The notes under the pieces were generated by a model. It saw nothing but the letters and a program-made list of their open reading frames with translations, was not told where the DNA came from and made no database searches. Below, piece after piece: positions 8,781-18,054 of a DNA stretch of 43,529 nt. The translations under genes were made by a program, and so were the position numbers. Source of the stretch: an uncultured Opitutaceae bacterium (GTDB taxonomy: Bacteria; Verrucomicrobiota; Verrucomicrobiia; Opitutales; Opitutaceae); NCBI GenBank assembly GCA_937942145.1, contig CALDFV010000120.1, positions 1 to 43,529 of the forward strand, written 5' to 3'. Within the stretch, counting starts at the first letter, position 1; every line of letters begins with the position of its first letter.

Positions 8781-9689
8781 ATGTCCACCGCTAACACAAT
8801 CGGTATCGATCCCGCCGCCCTCTTCGCCATCCGCGACCTGGAGTTACGGGCGCGTGTCGTTGTGGAAGGACTATGGTCAGGACTTCATCGCAGCCCGCTG
8901 GAAGGTTTCTCGGTGGAGTTTACGGAATACCGAAACTACTCGCCCGGCGACGACTTGCGCTACTTAGACTGGAAAGTCCTCGGTAAAACGGATCAGGAGT
9001 TCATCAAGAAATTCGAGGACGAAACCAATCTTCGCTGCATGATTTTAGTGGATACCAGCCGGTCCATGAAATTCACATCGGGTGAAGCATCCAAGGCGGA
9101 ATACGCACGAACCTTGGCCGCGACACTCAGCTACTTTCTCTTGCAGCAACGAGATGTTGTTGGGCTAGGACTGATCGACCGCGATCTTCATCAATTTTTA
9201 CCTGCTCGATGGCGACCGGGCCAGTTCAAGCGATTGCTTTCTCTTCTCAGCATGGAATCTGAGGGTAAAGAAACCAACCTTGGCAATGGGCTCGACCAGA
9301 TTGGCAAGCTGACTCCGAAACGGAGCCTCATTATCGTCATTTCCGATTTCCTTTCACCACCGGAGGAATGGGAGAAGTCACTGGGCCAATTAATCGCCGC
9401 CGGACACGATGTACGGGCGATTCAGATACTCGATTCTGCCGAGCTCGATCTGGAATTCGGTAAAGCATCCCAATGGGAAGACCTCGAAACGGGAGAACAG
9501 ATCTACATCGACCCCAATGAAGCCCGCAGTGCCTACAAAGCGAGCTTCGAAGCGCACCAGTTAAAGATACGACGCACACTGGAAATGCGGGGGATTCGCC
9601 ATCTCATCGCTCCCACAAACAAGCCTCTGGACTTCGTTCTGATTGATCTTCTCAGACGCCAGCCACTGAAAGGACGAGTCGGTCTATGA
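8781..9689 (+). CDS. DUF58 / VWA-like protein, MoxR partner
   Basis: This 302-residue protein carries the DUF58 signature at residues 45-65, EFTEYRNYSPGDDLRYLDWK, followed by a von Willebrand A-like fold. Its metal-ion-dependent adhesion site motif is D91-T-S93-R-S95 (DxSxS), so metal binding is plausible. No transmembrane segment is evident, so it is probably cytoplasmic or membrane-associated. DUF58 proteins are nearly always next to MoxR ATPases and are thought to link the ATPase to its client. The gene starts 30 bases after moxR, and its stop overlaps the next start by four bases (ATGA at 9686-9689), indicating translational coupling with the BatA-like gene. Molecular function beyond the family assignment is not known. 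Confidence 0.94.
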   Translation: MSTANTIGIDPAALFAIRDLELRARVVVEGLWSGLHRSPLEGFSVEFTEYRNYSPGDDLRYLDWKVLGKTDQEFIKKFEDETNLRCMILVDTSRSMKFTSGEASKAEYARTLAATLSYFLLQQRDVVGLGLIDRDLHQFLPARWRPGQFKRLLSLLSMESEGKETNLGNGLDQIGKLTPKRSLIIVISDFLSPPEEWEKSLGQLIAAGHDVRAIQILDSAELDLEFGKASQWEDLETGEQIYIDPNEARSAYKASFEAHQLKIRRTLEMRGIRHLIAPTNKPLDFVLIDLLRRQPLKGRVGL

Positions 9690-11746
9690 ACCTCCTGTCT
9701 CCATGGTTTTTGGCCGGTGTAGCCCTTATTGCGGGACCCATCATATTTCACCTTATACGCAGGGCGACTAAAGACCGTATCCGCTTTTCGGCTACTCACT
9801 TCCTAAAAGAGTCCCCCCCGCGTCTGGAACGGAAAAGCCGCATTCAAAACCCATGGCTTCTGGCATTACGCTGCCTCGTCATTGCTCTACTTGCCCTAGC
9901 CTTTGCCCGCCCATTCATCGAATCCAACTTGCCAATCACCCCAAGTGTCTCTCCTCCGAATACACTCGTTCTCATCTTAGACAGCAGCGCGAGCATGCAG
10001 CGTGAAGGGGCTTGGACTAACGCGATCCAACAAGCGGAATCCTACATTGAGGATCTAGAAAGCCAGGATCAGCTTTCGATCATTTCGGTCGCTTCGAATG
10101 CCCAATTGAAACTTCCGTTTGACCGATGGAGCGAATGGCCACCAAACGAACGCCAAACACTCGCAAAAGCTCTACTCTCAGAAATGAAACCGAGCTGGGG
10201 CTCAAGCCAGCTGGATGATGCTATCGAGTTGGCGTTGGCTGAACTCGAACAGGTGGATGAAGGCGCCGCCGCAACCTCCAAGAAACGCATTGTGCTTCTT
10301 TCTGACCTGCAGAAGTCCGCTCGCATCGCCGGGATTGCAGGTCGCGAATGGCCGGAGGAGTGCCAGTTTGAGATTACAACTATTTCAGGAACTCACTCTG
10401 GCAATGTCGGCATTTATTGGCTCGGATGGACAGGCGAGGAAGACCAAAGAAAAATGAGAATCGGCGTTCGAGGTTCCGGAGAAACTGACGATCCCGAACT
10501 CGAACTATCACTGTCTGATGCGGCCTCAGGAACCGTACTCTCCGAACCCACCAATCTGTACTCTAATTCTGGTGACAAAAGTCTCGTTCTTTTGGACGTT
10601 CCTGCCGGTGCGGAGGGTCCGTTCAAAGTGACCCTAAGTGGCGACTCTGACAGCTTTGACAACACCCTTTTCGTAGCCGAAGAAAGGCCTAGGCCCATGG
10701 GCTTGCACTACTTCGGCGAGATTGAGAACGCGGACAATCCGAACCAGGCAGCCTTCTACATTAAGCGCGCCACACGGGGATGGGAGGACCCAATTGTTAA
10801 TTTTGGAACTCCTGACAGGGTCGATGCCGAAGGAAATCGTGCGGCCCCATTTATTCTAATAGATTCCGTTCTGGATCAGAATTCAGTCGCCTCAGTTAGA
10901 TCTAGAATTTCCGAGGGTTCACACGGCCTGCTTCTCCTCGACCATCCGGATCGCATTGAAGTCGCCGCATCCCTACTAGGGGAAAATGGATGGAGAGCCG
11001 GGACGGAGAATCAGACTGACTCTCGCTTGGGGACAATCGATTTTCAACATCCTTCCTTCAACCTTTTCGCCGATCCCCGTTTCAGCGATTTTTCCCGTAT
11101 TCGATTCTGGCATACTCATACCGTTCGCCTTCCAGAAGACTCGAACGCCGTCGCGATCGCCCAATACGATGACGAATCCCCAGCGATACTAGAAGCCTCC
11201 ATTGGAACCGGCACACTTACCATTTGGGTGGGCAACTGGGCGCCTAAGTACAGCCAATGGGTCCTTTCCACCAAATTTGTGCCTTGGCTTCAGAGGCTTT
11301 TCGAGAGGGCCGCCGGTGGACCGGATCAGCCCAGCGTGGTAAACATTGATGCCGTCCGTTCCCAATTCAGTTCCCCTACTGCGAGCTGGCAACTCCTAGG
11401 CGCGGATGTTTCCTCAAGCGAAACCCCAGCTCTACCGGGTCTTTACCGGCTACGCGATGGGAGATCCGACCGCTGGGTCGCCTTGCAAATTTCTTCGGAA
11501 GAGAGTGAATGGGAAACCCACGCCTTCGAGGATTGGGAACGACTAGGGGCACCCTTGGGAGGATCCTCATCACTAGCAGAATCTAAGATCCCGACCGAAG
11601 CCGAACTCCGAACTCAAAACGCTGTCGAACTGGAAAGCCAGCAACAGATTTGGCGATGGGTCATCATCTTGGTCGCCATCCTTCTCGCAACCGAGAGCCT
11701 GATTGCCCGAAAACTTCAAAATAGAGAGGACACCGTTACCGTATGA
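9686..11746 (+). CDS. BatA-like membrane protein with VWA domain
   Basis: This 686-residue membrane protein starts with the BatA-type N-terminal domain: transmembrane segments at about residues 6-24 and 57-78 flank a basic cytoplasmic loop containing RIRFSATHFL. A von Willebrand A domain follows with MIDAS motif D99-S-S101-A-S103, then a long periplasmic region and a final transmembrane helix near residues 660-678 (WRWVIILVAILLATESL). BatA-like proteins are membrane-anchored partners of MoxR ATPases, named from aerotolerance operons, though that role is not established here. Both ends are translationally coupled: ATG 9686 overlaps the DUF58 stop, and its own stop overlaps ATG 11743. It likely presents a metal-dependent protein-binding surface to the periplasm or cytoplasm. 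Confidence 0.92.
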   Translation: MNLLSPWFLAGVALIAGPIIFHLIRRATKDRIRFSATHFLKESPPRLERKSRIQNPWLLALRCLVIALLALAFARPFIESNLPITPSVSPPNTLVLILDSSASMQREGAWTNAIQQAESYIEDLESQDQLSIISVASNAQLKLPFDRWSEWPPNERQTLAKALLSEMKPSWGSSQLDDAIELALAELEQVDEGAAATSKKRIVLLSDLQKSARIAGIAGREWPEECQFEITTISGTHSGNVGIYWLGWTGEEDQRKMRIGVRGSGETDDPELELSLSDAASGTVLSEPTNLYSNSGDKSLVLLDVPAGAEGPFKVTLSGDSDSFDNTLFVAEERPRPMGLHYFGEIENADNPNQAAFYIKRATRGWEDPIVNFGTPDRVDAEGNRAAPFILIDSVLDQNSVASVRSRISEGSHGLLLLDHPDRIEVAASLLGENGWRAGTENQTDSRLGTIDFQHPSFNLFADPRFSDFSRIRFWHTHTVRLPEDSNAVAIAQYDDESPAILEASIGTGTLTIWVGNWAPKYSQWVLSTKFVPWLQRLFERAAGGPDQPSVVNIDAVRSQFSSPTASWQLLGADVSSSETPALPGLYRLRDGRSDRWVALQISSEESEWETHAFEDWERLGAPLGGSSSLAESKIPTEAELRTQNAVELESQQQIWRWVIILVAILLATESLIARKLQNREDTVTV

Positions 11747-14700
11747 AGCCTAAGCAAACAACGCTCATAGAAGCGATTGGTTCACACGCTGACCCAAGGC
11801 TGAAAGGAGAGACCCACGAAGTCGCCAAACGGATTCGATCGACCCGCTTGATGAAGCGGCAATCACGCCGATGGCTCATCGCGTTCACGATTGCCCTCGC
11901 TTTACTCGTAGGTGCCTACCTCGTCCCGGTCCTCGCCACACTTTTGATCGTTGGGACTTTGACGATCATCGTAGGCACGCTCTTCTTGAATCGCAGAGAG
12001 TCGAATCGTACACCCCTGGACTACATTGCGGCCGCCCAGGCGATCGAATCCGCAAACCCTTCTCTAAAACAAGCCTTGTCCACGGCTATGGAACAAGGCG
12101 ACTATCGCCGCGGACCCCTAAACTTTCTGCAGGGAAAACTGATCAATGAAATACTCGATCACAACACCATCAACTCGTGGCAGCAAGTAGGCACAGAAGA
12201 CTATAAAAAGTCTCTCTTCAGAAATCTGGCCGCTACTTTGCCCATATGGGCTCTGCTTGTCGTGGCCTTTCTCGTTGAACCTGCGCAAACCGAGCGTCTG
12301 AGGGTCATTTCATCTACCGCTTCGCTCACTGTCAGTCCAGGCGACACTGAAGCGGAACGAGGTTCGACCGTGGTCATCACGGCTCGATTCGAAGGCGAGT
12401 CCCTTCCTAAAGATGTAGAGCTCGTCACCTTGTTCCCTGACGGGAACTCTACCCGAAACATCATGGGGCAAAGCCTTTCGGATCCTGTATTTGTTCACTC
12501 CCTACGCGAAGTGGACTCCGATCTCCGTTACCATGTCGCGTTCGACGGGAGAGAGTCAGAGGCCTACAAAATTGAAATCTTTGAACTTCCTGCTCTGATA
12601 CAGGCAGATGCGAATCTGGATTTTCCGGACTATACCCAAATACCCGATCGGCTTGTCGAAGACACGCGACGCATCAGCGCGGTCGAAGGAACCCATCTCA
12701 CTTACTCTTTTACAACGAACAAGCCGATCGAGGTGGCGAAATTAGTCGGTCGCGATGGCCAGGAAATTCTTCTTGAAGCAGCCAATCCAGAACGTACCCG
12801 CTTTGAAACTTCACTTGTCGTAGATGAATCCCTTCGAATGGCGCTAGAGCTCAGTGACGAAAAGGGACGGACAAACCCTTTTCCTCCCGATATACGAATC
12901 GAGGCTCTCCCCAACAAAAGGCCTGAACTGGCCATTGCATTTCCTCGGGGCGACCAGCGGGTCTCACCCATCGAGGAGATCGCCCTTGAAGCAGAAGCGA
13001 GAGACGACTTTGGGCTGCTCGACTATGGACTGGCCTTTAGTATTGGAACGGAGCCACCCGTTTACCTTTCTTCGGCCGACAAGAACACGCTCGATCTGGA
13101 CTCGGACTTCGAGACGATTCTTTCTCTAGAAGAACAGTCCGTAGTAACAGATGACCTTCTCACCTGGTGGGCTTGGGCCGACGATTATGGCCCGGACGGG
13201 GAATCACGCCGTTCTACCAGCGATCTTTATTTTGCCGAGGTCAGGTCTTTGGACGAAATCTTTCGCGAGAATGAAAGCGGGGGCGGCCAAGGACAACCGC
13301 AACAAGGGAATCAAGGTGAGGAGCTGATTGATACCCAACGCCAGATTACGATCGCTCTCTGGAAATTGAAGCAGCGCGGTCTTTCAGACAGTTCGTTTAT
13401 CGAAGACGCGGAGGTCATCAACGAGTCGCAGACAGAAGTATTACAAGAGCTCGAGGCATTGAAGGAGCGACTTGAAGAGGAGAAGGCGAAAACGGCTGCG
13501 GAATTGGCGAGTTCCCTTATGGAGAACGTGCTCATCTCATTGGATACCGTTATCATCGATGGAGTTGAGGATCCCTTGAACAAGGCTGCTTCAAACGCGC
13601 AGGGAGCCACTCAAGCTCTGCTTCGTATGCAGCCCAAGGAATTCAATGTATCGCGATCTCGCCAAGCGGGTGGCGGTGGAGGAGGCCAATCACGCAACCA
13701 GCGACAACTCGATCAACTGGATTTTCGCCAAGAGGAGAACCGGTATGAGACCGCCAGCCAAGCGCAGAGCCTGACATCTCCCGAACAAAAGGAGCAACTA
13801 CAAGTACTGAGTAAACTCAGTCAACTCGCCCGTCGCCAGGAGGACATCAACAAGCGCCTGCAGGAACTCCAAACCGCGATCGCTCAGGCTAAAGATGAAG
13901 AGGAGCGCGAAAGGATTCGTCGCGAGCTAAAGCGTCTAGAGGAGGAACAGCAGCAAATGCTGGCCGATGTCGACGAGACGCGACAACGGATGGACCGACT
14001 TCAGTCAAACGAGAACAACCGCGAGGCGCGTCAGCAACTCGATCAAGCTCGTGAAGAAATGCGGGAGATCGGCGAGTCAATACGCAACGAGGAGATCTCT
14101 CAAGCCCTCGCCACCGGCACACGTGCCCAGGAAAATTTGGAGGATCTCAAAGAGGATTTCAGAAATGAAACTTCCAGCCAATTCACCGAGCAACTTCGCG
14201 AAGCGAGAAAGACGGCTCGAGATTTGGCAGAAAACCAGCGAAACATTAGCGAAGCGCTCGAAAACCTGGACCAGGAAGGTGGGCCTCGCTTGGACAATTC
14301 AGAAGACCGCGAGGAAATCGCAGAACGAATCGCTCAACAGCAGGAGAGACTCGATTCGCTGATGAGAGATTTAAGAGAGGTCACTGAGGCATCTGAGTTT
14401 AGCGAACAGAAGCTCCATCGAGAGCTCTACGACCTCCTCCGCGAGCAAAGTCAAAGCGAAATCGACGATCAGCTGCAAACGAGTTCCGAAATGCTGCGCC
14501 AAGGATTCGTCGAACAAACCCAGGGCATGCAACCGGAGTTGCAGCGAAGCTTCGACGAACTGCAGCAGAACGTCGAACAGGCCGCGAGCAGTGTCCTAGG
14601 GGATGAAGCGACTTCCCTTAGGTTTGCCCAAGAGGAACTCGATTCGCTTTCTCGCGATCTTCAAGCCGACAATGGCGAACAAGAAGGAGCTCAACCGGGT

Positions 14701-15552
14701 CAAGAAGAAGGTCAAAGAGGATCCGGTCTCCAGAATCTGGATTCAAATGAAGAAAACCTGGGCCAGTCAATCGCCGACGCCGGCGAGCCTGGATCCTCTC
14801 AACAAGGCAGACCGGAAAACAATCAGCCTGGGCAACAACCCTCCGATCAACCAGGACAACAACCTGGATCCGGTCAACCCGGTCAAGAGCCCGGGCAGTC
14901 TCTCGCCCAGCAACCGACCGAAGGTCAAGGACAGCAGCCCGGGCAATCTCCTGGCGGCGAAGCAGGCGGACAGGGTCAGCAGCCGGGTCAGCAAACGGGA
15001 CAGTCTGGACAATCAGTCGCCCAACAACCCAATAGTGGCCGAGGGCAGCAACCCGGACAGAGTCCAGGTAGCAACCAACCGGGACAAGGCCAACAACCCG
15101 GCTCCCAAGGAGGCGAATCTCCCACTGGTGGCCGTGGTGGCGGCGATAGCGGTAGTGACATCGCTTCTGCCCTAGACGATTTTCTTCGCGAGTTTTCAAG
15201 TAATCCTGGAAACGAGTCTCCTCTCACTGGCAGAGGCTTCAACGACTGGGCCGAGCGGCTCCGCACGGTCGAGGAACTCGTGGATCAGCCGGATATTCGC
15301 CAGCGACTTTCTCAAGCTCGCGAAGAAGCGGAGCGTATCCGGGCGGAGTTTCGACGGCACGGATCGGAGCCAAAGTGGGGCGTCGTTAATGATGGCATCA
15401 TTGCTCCCCTCAACGACGCTCGTACTTGGGTAGCCCAGGAGCTCGCACGCTACGAAGATCCGAATGCCCTCCAGCCTATCGATCGCGATCCCGTGCCGCG
15501 CGCCTATCAAGAATCCGTGAGAAAATACTATGAATCTCTTGGAGAGAAATAA
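11743..15552 (+). CDS. DUF4175-like giant membrane protein with coiled coils and Gln/Gly/Pro-rich region
   Basis: This 1269-residue protein matches the DUF4175-type architecture found in MoxR/VWA operons. Two transmembrane helices lie at about residues 44-62 and 64-82 and a third at about 163-181. A periplasmic region of beta-rich domains runs to about 505. A long, highly charged coiled coil covers roughly 515-975 (many Glu, Gln and Arg heptad-like stretches such as RREEEQQQ-type segments). Residues 979-1135 are a low-complexity Gln/Gly/Pro/Ser region built on QPGQQPG-like units. The C-terminal ~130 residues are again folded-looking. The start overlaps the previous stop (ATGA). The length and coiled coil suggest a scaffold that spans the periplasm or organises a complex. 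No enzyme motif was seen. Confidence 0.85.
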   Translation: MKPKQTTLIEAIGSHADPRLKGETHEVAKRIRSTRLMKRQSRRWLIAFTIALALLVGAYLVPVLATLLIVGTLTIIVGTLFLNRRESNRTPLDYIAAAQAIESANPSLKQALSTAMEQGDYRRGPLNFLQGKLINEILDHNTINSWQQVGTEDYKKSLFRNLAATLPIWALLVVAFLVEPAQTERLRVISSTASLTVSPGDTEAERGSTVVITARFEGESLPKDVELVTLFPDGNSTRNIMGQSLSDPVFVHSLREVDSDLRYHVAFDGRESEAYKIEIFELPALIQADANLDFPDYTQIPDRLVEDTRRISAVEGTHLTYSFTTNKPIEVAKLVGRDGQEILLEAANPERTRFETSLVVDESLRMALELSDEKGRTNPFPPDIRIEALPNKRPELAIAFPRGDQRVSPIEEIALEAEARDDFGLLDYGLAFSIGTEPPVYLSSADKNTLDLDSDFETILSLEEQSVVTDDLLTWWAWADDYGPDGESRRSTSDLYFAEVRSLDEIFRENESGGGQGQPQQGNQGEELIDTQRQITIALWKLKQRGLSDSSFIEDAEVINESQTEVLQELEALKERLEEEKAKTAAELASSLMENVLISLDTVIIDGVEDPLNKAASNAQGATQALLRMQPKEFNVSRSRQAGGGGGGQSRNQRQLDQLDFRQEENRYETASQAQSLTSPEQKEQLQVLSKLSQLARRQEDINKRLQELQTAIAQAKDEEERERIRRELKRLEEEQQQMLADVDETRQRMDRLQSNENNREARQQLDQAREEMREIGESIRNEEISQALATGTRAQENLEDLKEDFRNETSSQFTEQLREARKTARDLAENQRNISEALENLDQEGGPRLDNSEDREEIAERIAQQQERLDSLMRDLREVTEASEFSEQKLHRELYDLLREQSQSEIDDQLQTSSEMLRQGFVEQTQGMQPELQRSFDELQQNVEQAASSVLGDEATSLRFAQEELDSLSRDLQADNGEQEGAQPGQEEGQRGSGLQNLDSNEENLGQSIADAGEPGSSQQGRPENNQPGQQPSDQPGQQPGSGQPGQEPGQSLAQQPTEGQGQQPGQSPGGEAGGQGQQPGQQTGQSGQSVAQQPNSGRGQQPGQSPGSNQPGQGQQPGSQGGESPTGGRGGGDSGSDIASALDDFLREFSSNPGNESPLTGRGFNDWAERLRTVEELVDQPDIRQRLSQAREEAERIRAEFRRHGSEPKWGVVNDGIIAPLNDARTWVAQELARYEDPNALQPIDRDPVPRAYQESVRKYYESLGEK
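13290..13320 (+). repeat. Short first Gln/Gly-rich patch in the DUF4175-like gene
   Basis: A short GQGQPQQGNQG-type stretch separates the periplasmic beta domains from the coiled coil of the giant protein. It resembles a miniature of the much longer Gln/Gly/Pro-rich region further downstream and is probably a flexible linker. Confidence 0.5.
14680..15155 (+). repeat. Degenerate Gln/Gly/Pro-rich coding repeat
   Basis: About 150 codons inside the giant DUF4175-like gene encode degenerate copies of a short unit like Q-P-G-Q-Q-P-G, with variants GQSPGG and SLAQQPTEGQG. At the DNA level units such as caacccggacag recur with many substitutions, so this is an old, drifting tandem repeat and not a perfect array. 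The unit SLAQQP / SVAQQP occurs twice, about 40 codons apart. Such segments are usually disordered; here it links the coiled coil to the folded C-terminal domain. Copy number could vary between strains. Confidence 0.8.
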
Positions 15553-15582
15553 GCTCACGACCCCGCGGTCTGCCGATGAAGA

Positions 15583-15648
15583 TAGGGAGGACCGGCCCGG
15601 TCGTCCGCAAACGCCTAACCAACCGAAGGATCGTGCCGGTCCTCCTTA
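15583..15648. repeat. REPIN-like inverted repeat between operon genes
   Basis: Between two operon genes lies a perfect 11-base inverted repeat: ggaggaccggc at 15586-15596 and gccggtcctcc at 15635-15645. Three further pairs (one G-U) extend the stem to about 14 pairs with a 38-base loop. The left arm also overlaps a smaller palindrome, accggcccggt at 15591-15601. Two oppositely oriented GC-rich palindromic units with a short spacer is the layout of REPIN elements (paired repetitive extragenic palindromes). It may stabilise or attenuate the operon mRNA at this 111-base gap. Genome-wide copy number is needed to call it a true REP. Confidence 0.5.
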
Positions 15649-15663
15649 CCCTTACGCATCCGC

Positions 15664-18054
15664 GTGCTCAACGTTATGATAGGAGCGATCACCTTAAACG
15701 GAGATAGTTGGTGGTGGGTGTCTCTTCTGGTCGGCATCGCCCTGTTAGGTTCTTCCTATTTCGCCTGGAAAAGCGAGGGCCGACTCATCAAAGGGTACGC
15801 CCTTGGCTTTTCACTACGCGCTTTGGGAATTGTACTTCTACTCCTTTGCCTACTAGACCCCCATTGGACCGGAGAGCGTCCCGCTAAAGGAGCCAATATC
15901 GTAGCGGTGGTTGCGGATAACAGCCAAGGTATGCAGCTAAGCGACATTGGGCAAGAAGAGAGCCGGGGGGAAATTCTAAAAGGAAGACTGGCCGGAACAG
16001 AGGCCTCCTGGCTGAGCGAGCTAAGTGAAAACTTTCAAGCCCGATCCTATCGCTTCGACCGGGAGATCAGACGCGTGACCGATTTTGCCAGTCTGGACTT
16101 CCAAGGAGATCGAAGCAATCTGGCCTATTCTCTCCAACAGCTGAAAGAGCGATTTGAAGGCCTACCCCTGGCGGGGATATTGCTGTTCACCGATGGAGTC
16201 GCTACCGACTCCGCAGCGATCGACAGTATCAACCTGAGCACCCTTCCCCCAATCTATCCCGTAGTGGTCGGAGATTCGACCCCATTGCCTGACTTGAGCA
16301 TCGAAAGAGTCGAGCTAAGACAAACCGCTTTTGACGACGCCCCTATCTCGCTTAAAGCGATTGTATCCTCTGCTTCCCTACCCGCCCAGAATGTTTCCGT
16401 AAGCGTTGCACCACTCGAAATCCGAGACGCTCTTCCCTCAGTTAGCGACGAGTTCGATCTGCCTCAGCCCCAGTCCTTCCGCACCCAGGCTAGCGGATCG
16501 AACCACACCCTCGTTTTTGACTGGCGCCCGATTCGTACGGGCATTCAGTTTTACCGGCTCTCGACAAGTAACTTGAATTTGGGGGTAGAGGCCACTGAGG
16601 CCAACAACGAGCGTATCGCCATGGTAGACGGAGGGCAAAAGGCCTTTCGGATTCTCTATGTCACCGGACGTCCTAACTGGGAATACAAGTTTCTCAACCG
16701 CGCCCTCTACAAAGATCCGCAGTTGCAGATGACCGGTTTGATCCGGGTCGCCCGTCGTGAGCCTAAGTTCGAATTCAAGGGCCGCTCTGGAGAGTCCAGC
16801 AATCCGCTCTACCGCGGATTTGGACGCGACGAAGAAGAAACCGAAGACTATGACCAGCCGGTTCTCATACGGGTCAATGCACGCGACGAGAATGAACTCA
16901 GTGACGGATTTCCGAAAACGGCCGAAGAATTGTTCGAGTATGACGCCCTGATCATTGACGATCTCGAAGCCGAATTTTTCAGCTTCAATCAGCAGACGCT
17001 GATCCGACGCTTTGTATCCGAACGAGGGGGTGGGCTCCTAGCACTCGGCGGAGCGGACGCTCTGGACCACGGGGGTTATGAAGAAACGCCGATTGCAGGA
17101 ACCCTTCCCATTTACCTCGACCAGACTTTCAAACGAGCCTCAAGCGAGAACCTATCCTGGAAGCTCACTCGCGAAGGCTGGGTCGAACCGTGGACGAGAG
17201 TCCGACCATTGGAAACGGACGAGCGAGCGCGACTCAATACCATGCCCCCCTTTCGCGTGTTGAATACGATTCCAAAGATCAAGCCAGGAGCTCGCGTTCT
17301 CGCGGAGGTCGAAAACTTGCTGGGAGACCGATACCCGAGCCTTGTCGCGCACAACTTCGGAGCAGGCAAAGTCGCCTGCGTCGCCATCGGCGACATGTGG
17401 CGATGGGGGATGCGAGGTGAAAGCGAGCAAGAAGACCTGGCTCGACTTTGGCGGCAGATCGCCCGTTGGCTGGTAACAGACGTTCCCGAGATTGTAGAAA
17501 TAGAAGCCAAAGAATCTTCGGAGGGCATTGTGCTCAATGTTGAAGCTCGAAACGACGACTACAAACCACTCGAGATCGGGCAGGCTCGAATCACCATCCA
17601 ACGCGTGGATTTAACGGAAGAAGAGCTCACCACCTACAAGGGCTTTACCGAGGTCGATCTTTTCGCGGAACCGATTGCCGACTCTCCCGGACGGTTTACG
17701 ACTACCTTCGCCTCACAGGACGAAGGGGCCTACATTGCGAGCGTCGAAGTTCTAGGACCCGAAGGCGAAGTAATCGGCATGGCCGAGACGGGTTGGGTCA
17801 ACGAACCTCTGGCAAATGAATATCGTGCTCTTTCACCCGACCGGGATTTACTCCAGCGTATTGCAACCCAAACAGGGGGTGAAGTACTCGATTGGAATGC
17901 CCTTGCTACTATCGGAGACAAACTATCCAAGCAACAAACGCCCATTACAGAAATCTGGTCGTATCCGTTATGGCACAACGGCTGGCTTTTCGCTGCTTCC
18001 CTTTGCTGCTTCTTAGCGGAGTGGGGATTGCGTCGAAAGAAGGGACTCGCATGA
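15664..18054 (+). CDS. VWA / glutamine-amidotransferase-like membrane protein
   Basis: This 796-residue membrane protein has two N-terminal transmembrane helices (about residues 17-34 and 44-65), a VWA-like domain, an amidotransferase-fold domain and a C-terminal helix (about 772-787) followed by RRKKG. The VWA MIDAS is incomplete: D85-N-S87-Q-G89, where the last Ser is Gly. The second domain contains FRILYVTGRPNWEYKFLNRAL and later GGGLLALGGADALDHGGY, typical of the class I amidotransferase-like domains in VWA membrane proteins; a nucleophile Cys is not apparent. The start is GTG 15664; ATG 15676 (Met5) is a good alternative. The gene end overlaps the next start by four bases. It follows the giant DUF4175-like gene after a 111-base gap holding an inverted repeat and likely belongs to the same envelope complex. 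Confidence 0.88.
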   Translation: MLNVMIGAITLNGDSWWWVSLLVGIALLGSSYFAWKSEGRLIKGYALGFSLRALGIVLLLLCLLDPHWTGERPAKGANIVAVVADNSQGMQLSDIGQEESRGEILKGRLAGTEASWLSELSENFQARSYRFDREIRRVTDFASLDFQGDRSNLAYSLQQLKERFEGLPLAGILLFTDGVATDSAAIDSINLSTLPPIYPVVVGDSTPLPDLSIERVELRQTAFDDAPISLKAIVSSASLPAQNVSVSVAPLEIRDALPSVSDEFDLPQPQSFRTQASGSNHTLVFDWRPIRTGIQFYRLSTSNLNLGVEATEANNERIAMVDGGQKAFRILYVTGRPNWEYKFLNRALYKDPQLQMTGLIRVARREPKFEFKGRSGESSNPLYRGFGRDEEETEDYDQPVLIRVNARDENELSDGFPKTAEELFEYDALIIDDLEAEFFSFNQQTLIRRFVSERGGGLLALGGADALDHGGYEETPIAGTLPIYLDQTFKRASSENLSWKLTREGWVEPWTRVRPLETDERARLNTMPPFRVLNTIPKIKPGARVLAEVENLLGDRYPSLVAHNFGAGKVACVAIGDMWRWGMRGESEQEDLARLWRQIARWLVTDVPEIVEIEAKESSEGIVLNVEARNDDYKPLEIGQARITIQRVDLTEEELTTYKGFTEVDLFAEPIADSPGRFTTTFASQDEGAYIASVEVLGPEGEVIGMAETGWVNEPLANEYRALSPDRDLLQRIATQTGGEVLDWNALATIGDKLSKQQTPITEIWSYPLWHNGWLFAASLCCFLAEWGLRRKKGLA

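Noticed and set aside
14603-15199. Long open frames on both strands across the Gln/Gly/Pro-rich region
   Set aside because: They result from biased repeat composition lacking stops in other frames; the giant gene's frame is continuous through the region.
17892-18050. N-terminal extension of the caspase-like gene
   Set aside because: It lies wholly within the preceding gene; ATG 18051 gives a clean signal peptide and an ATGA overlap.
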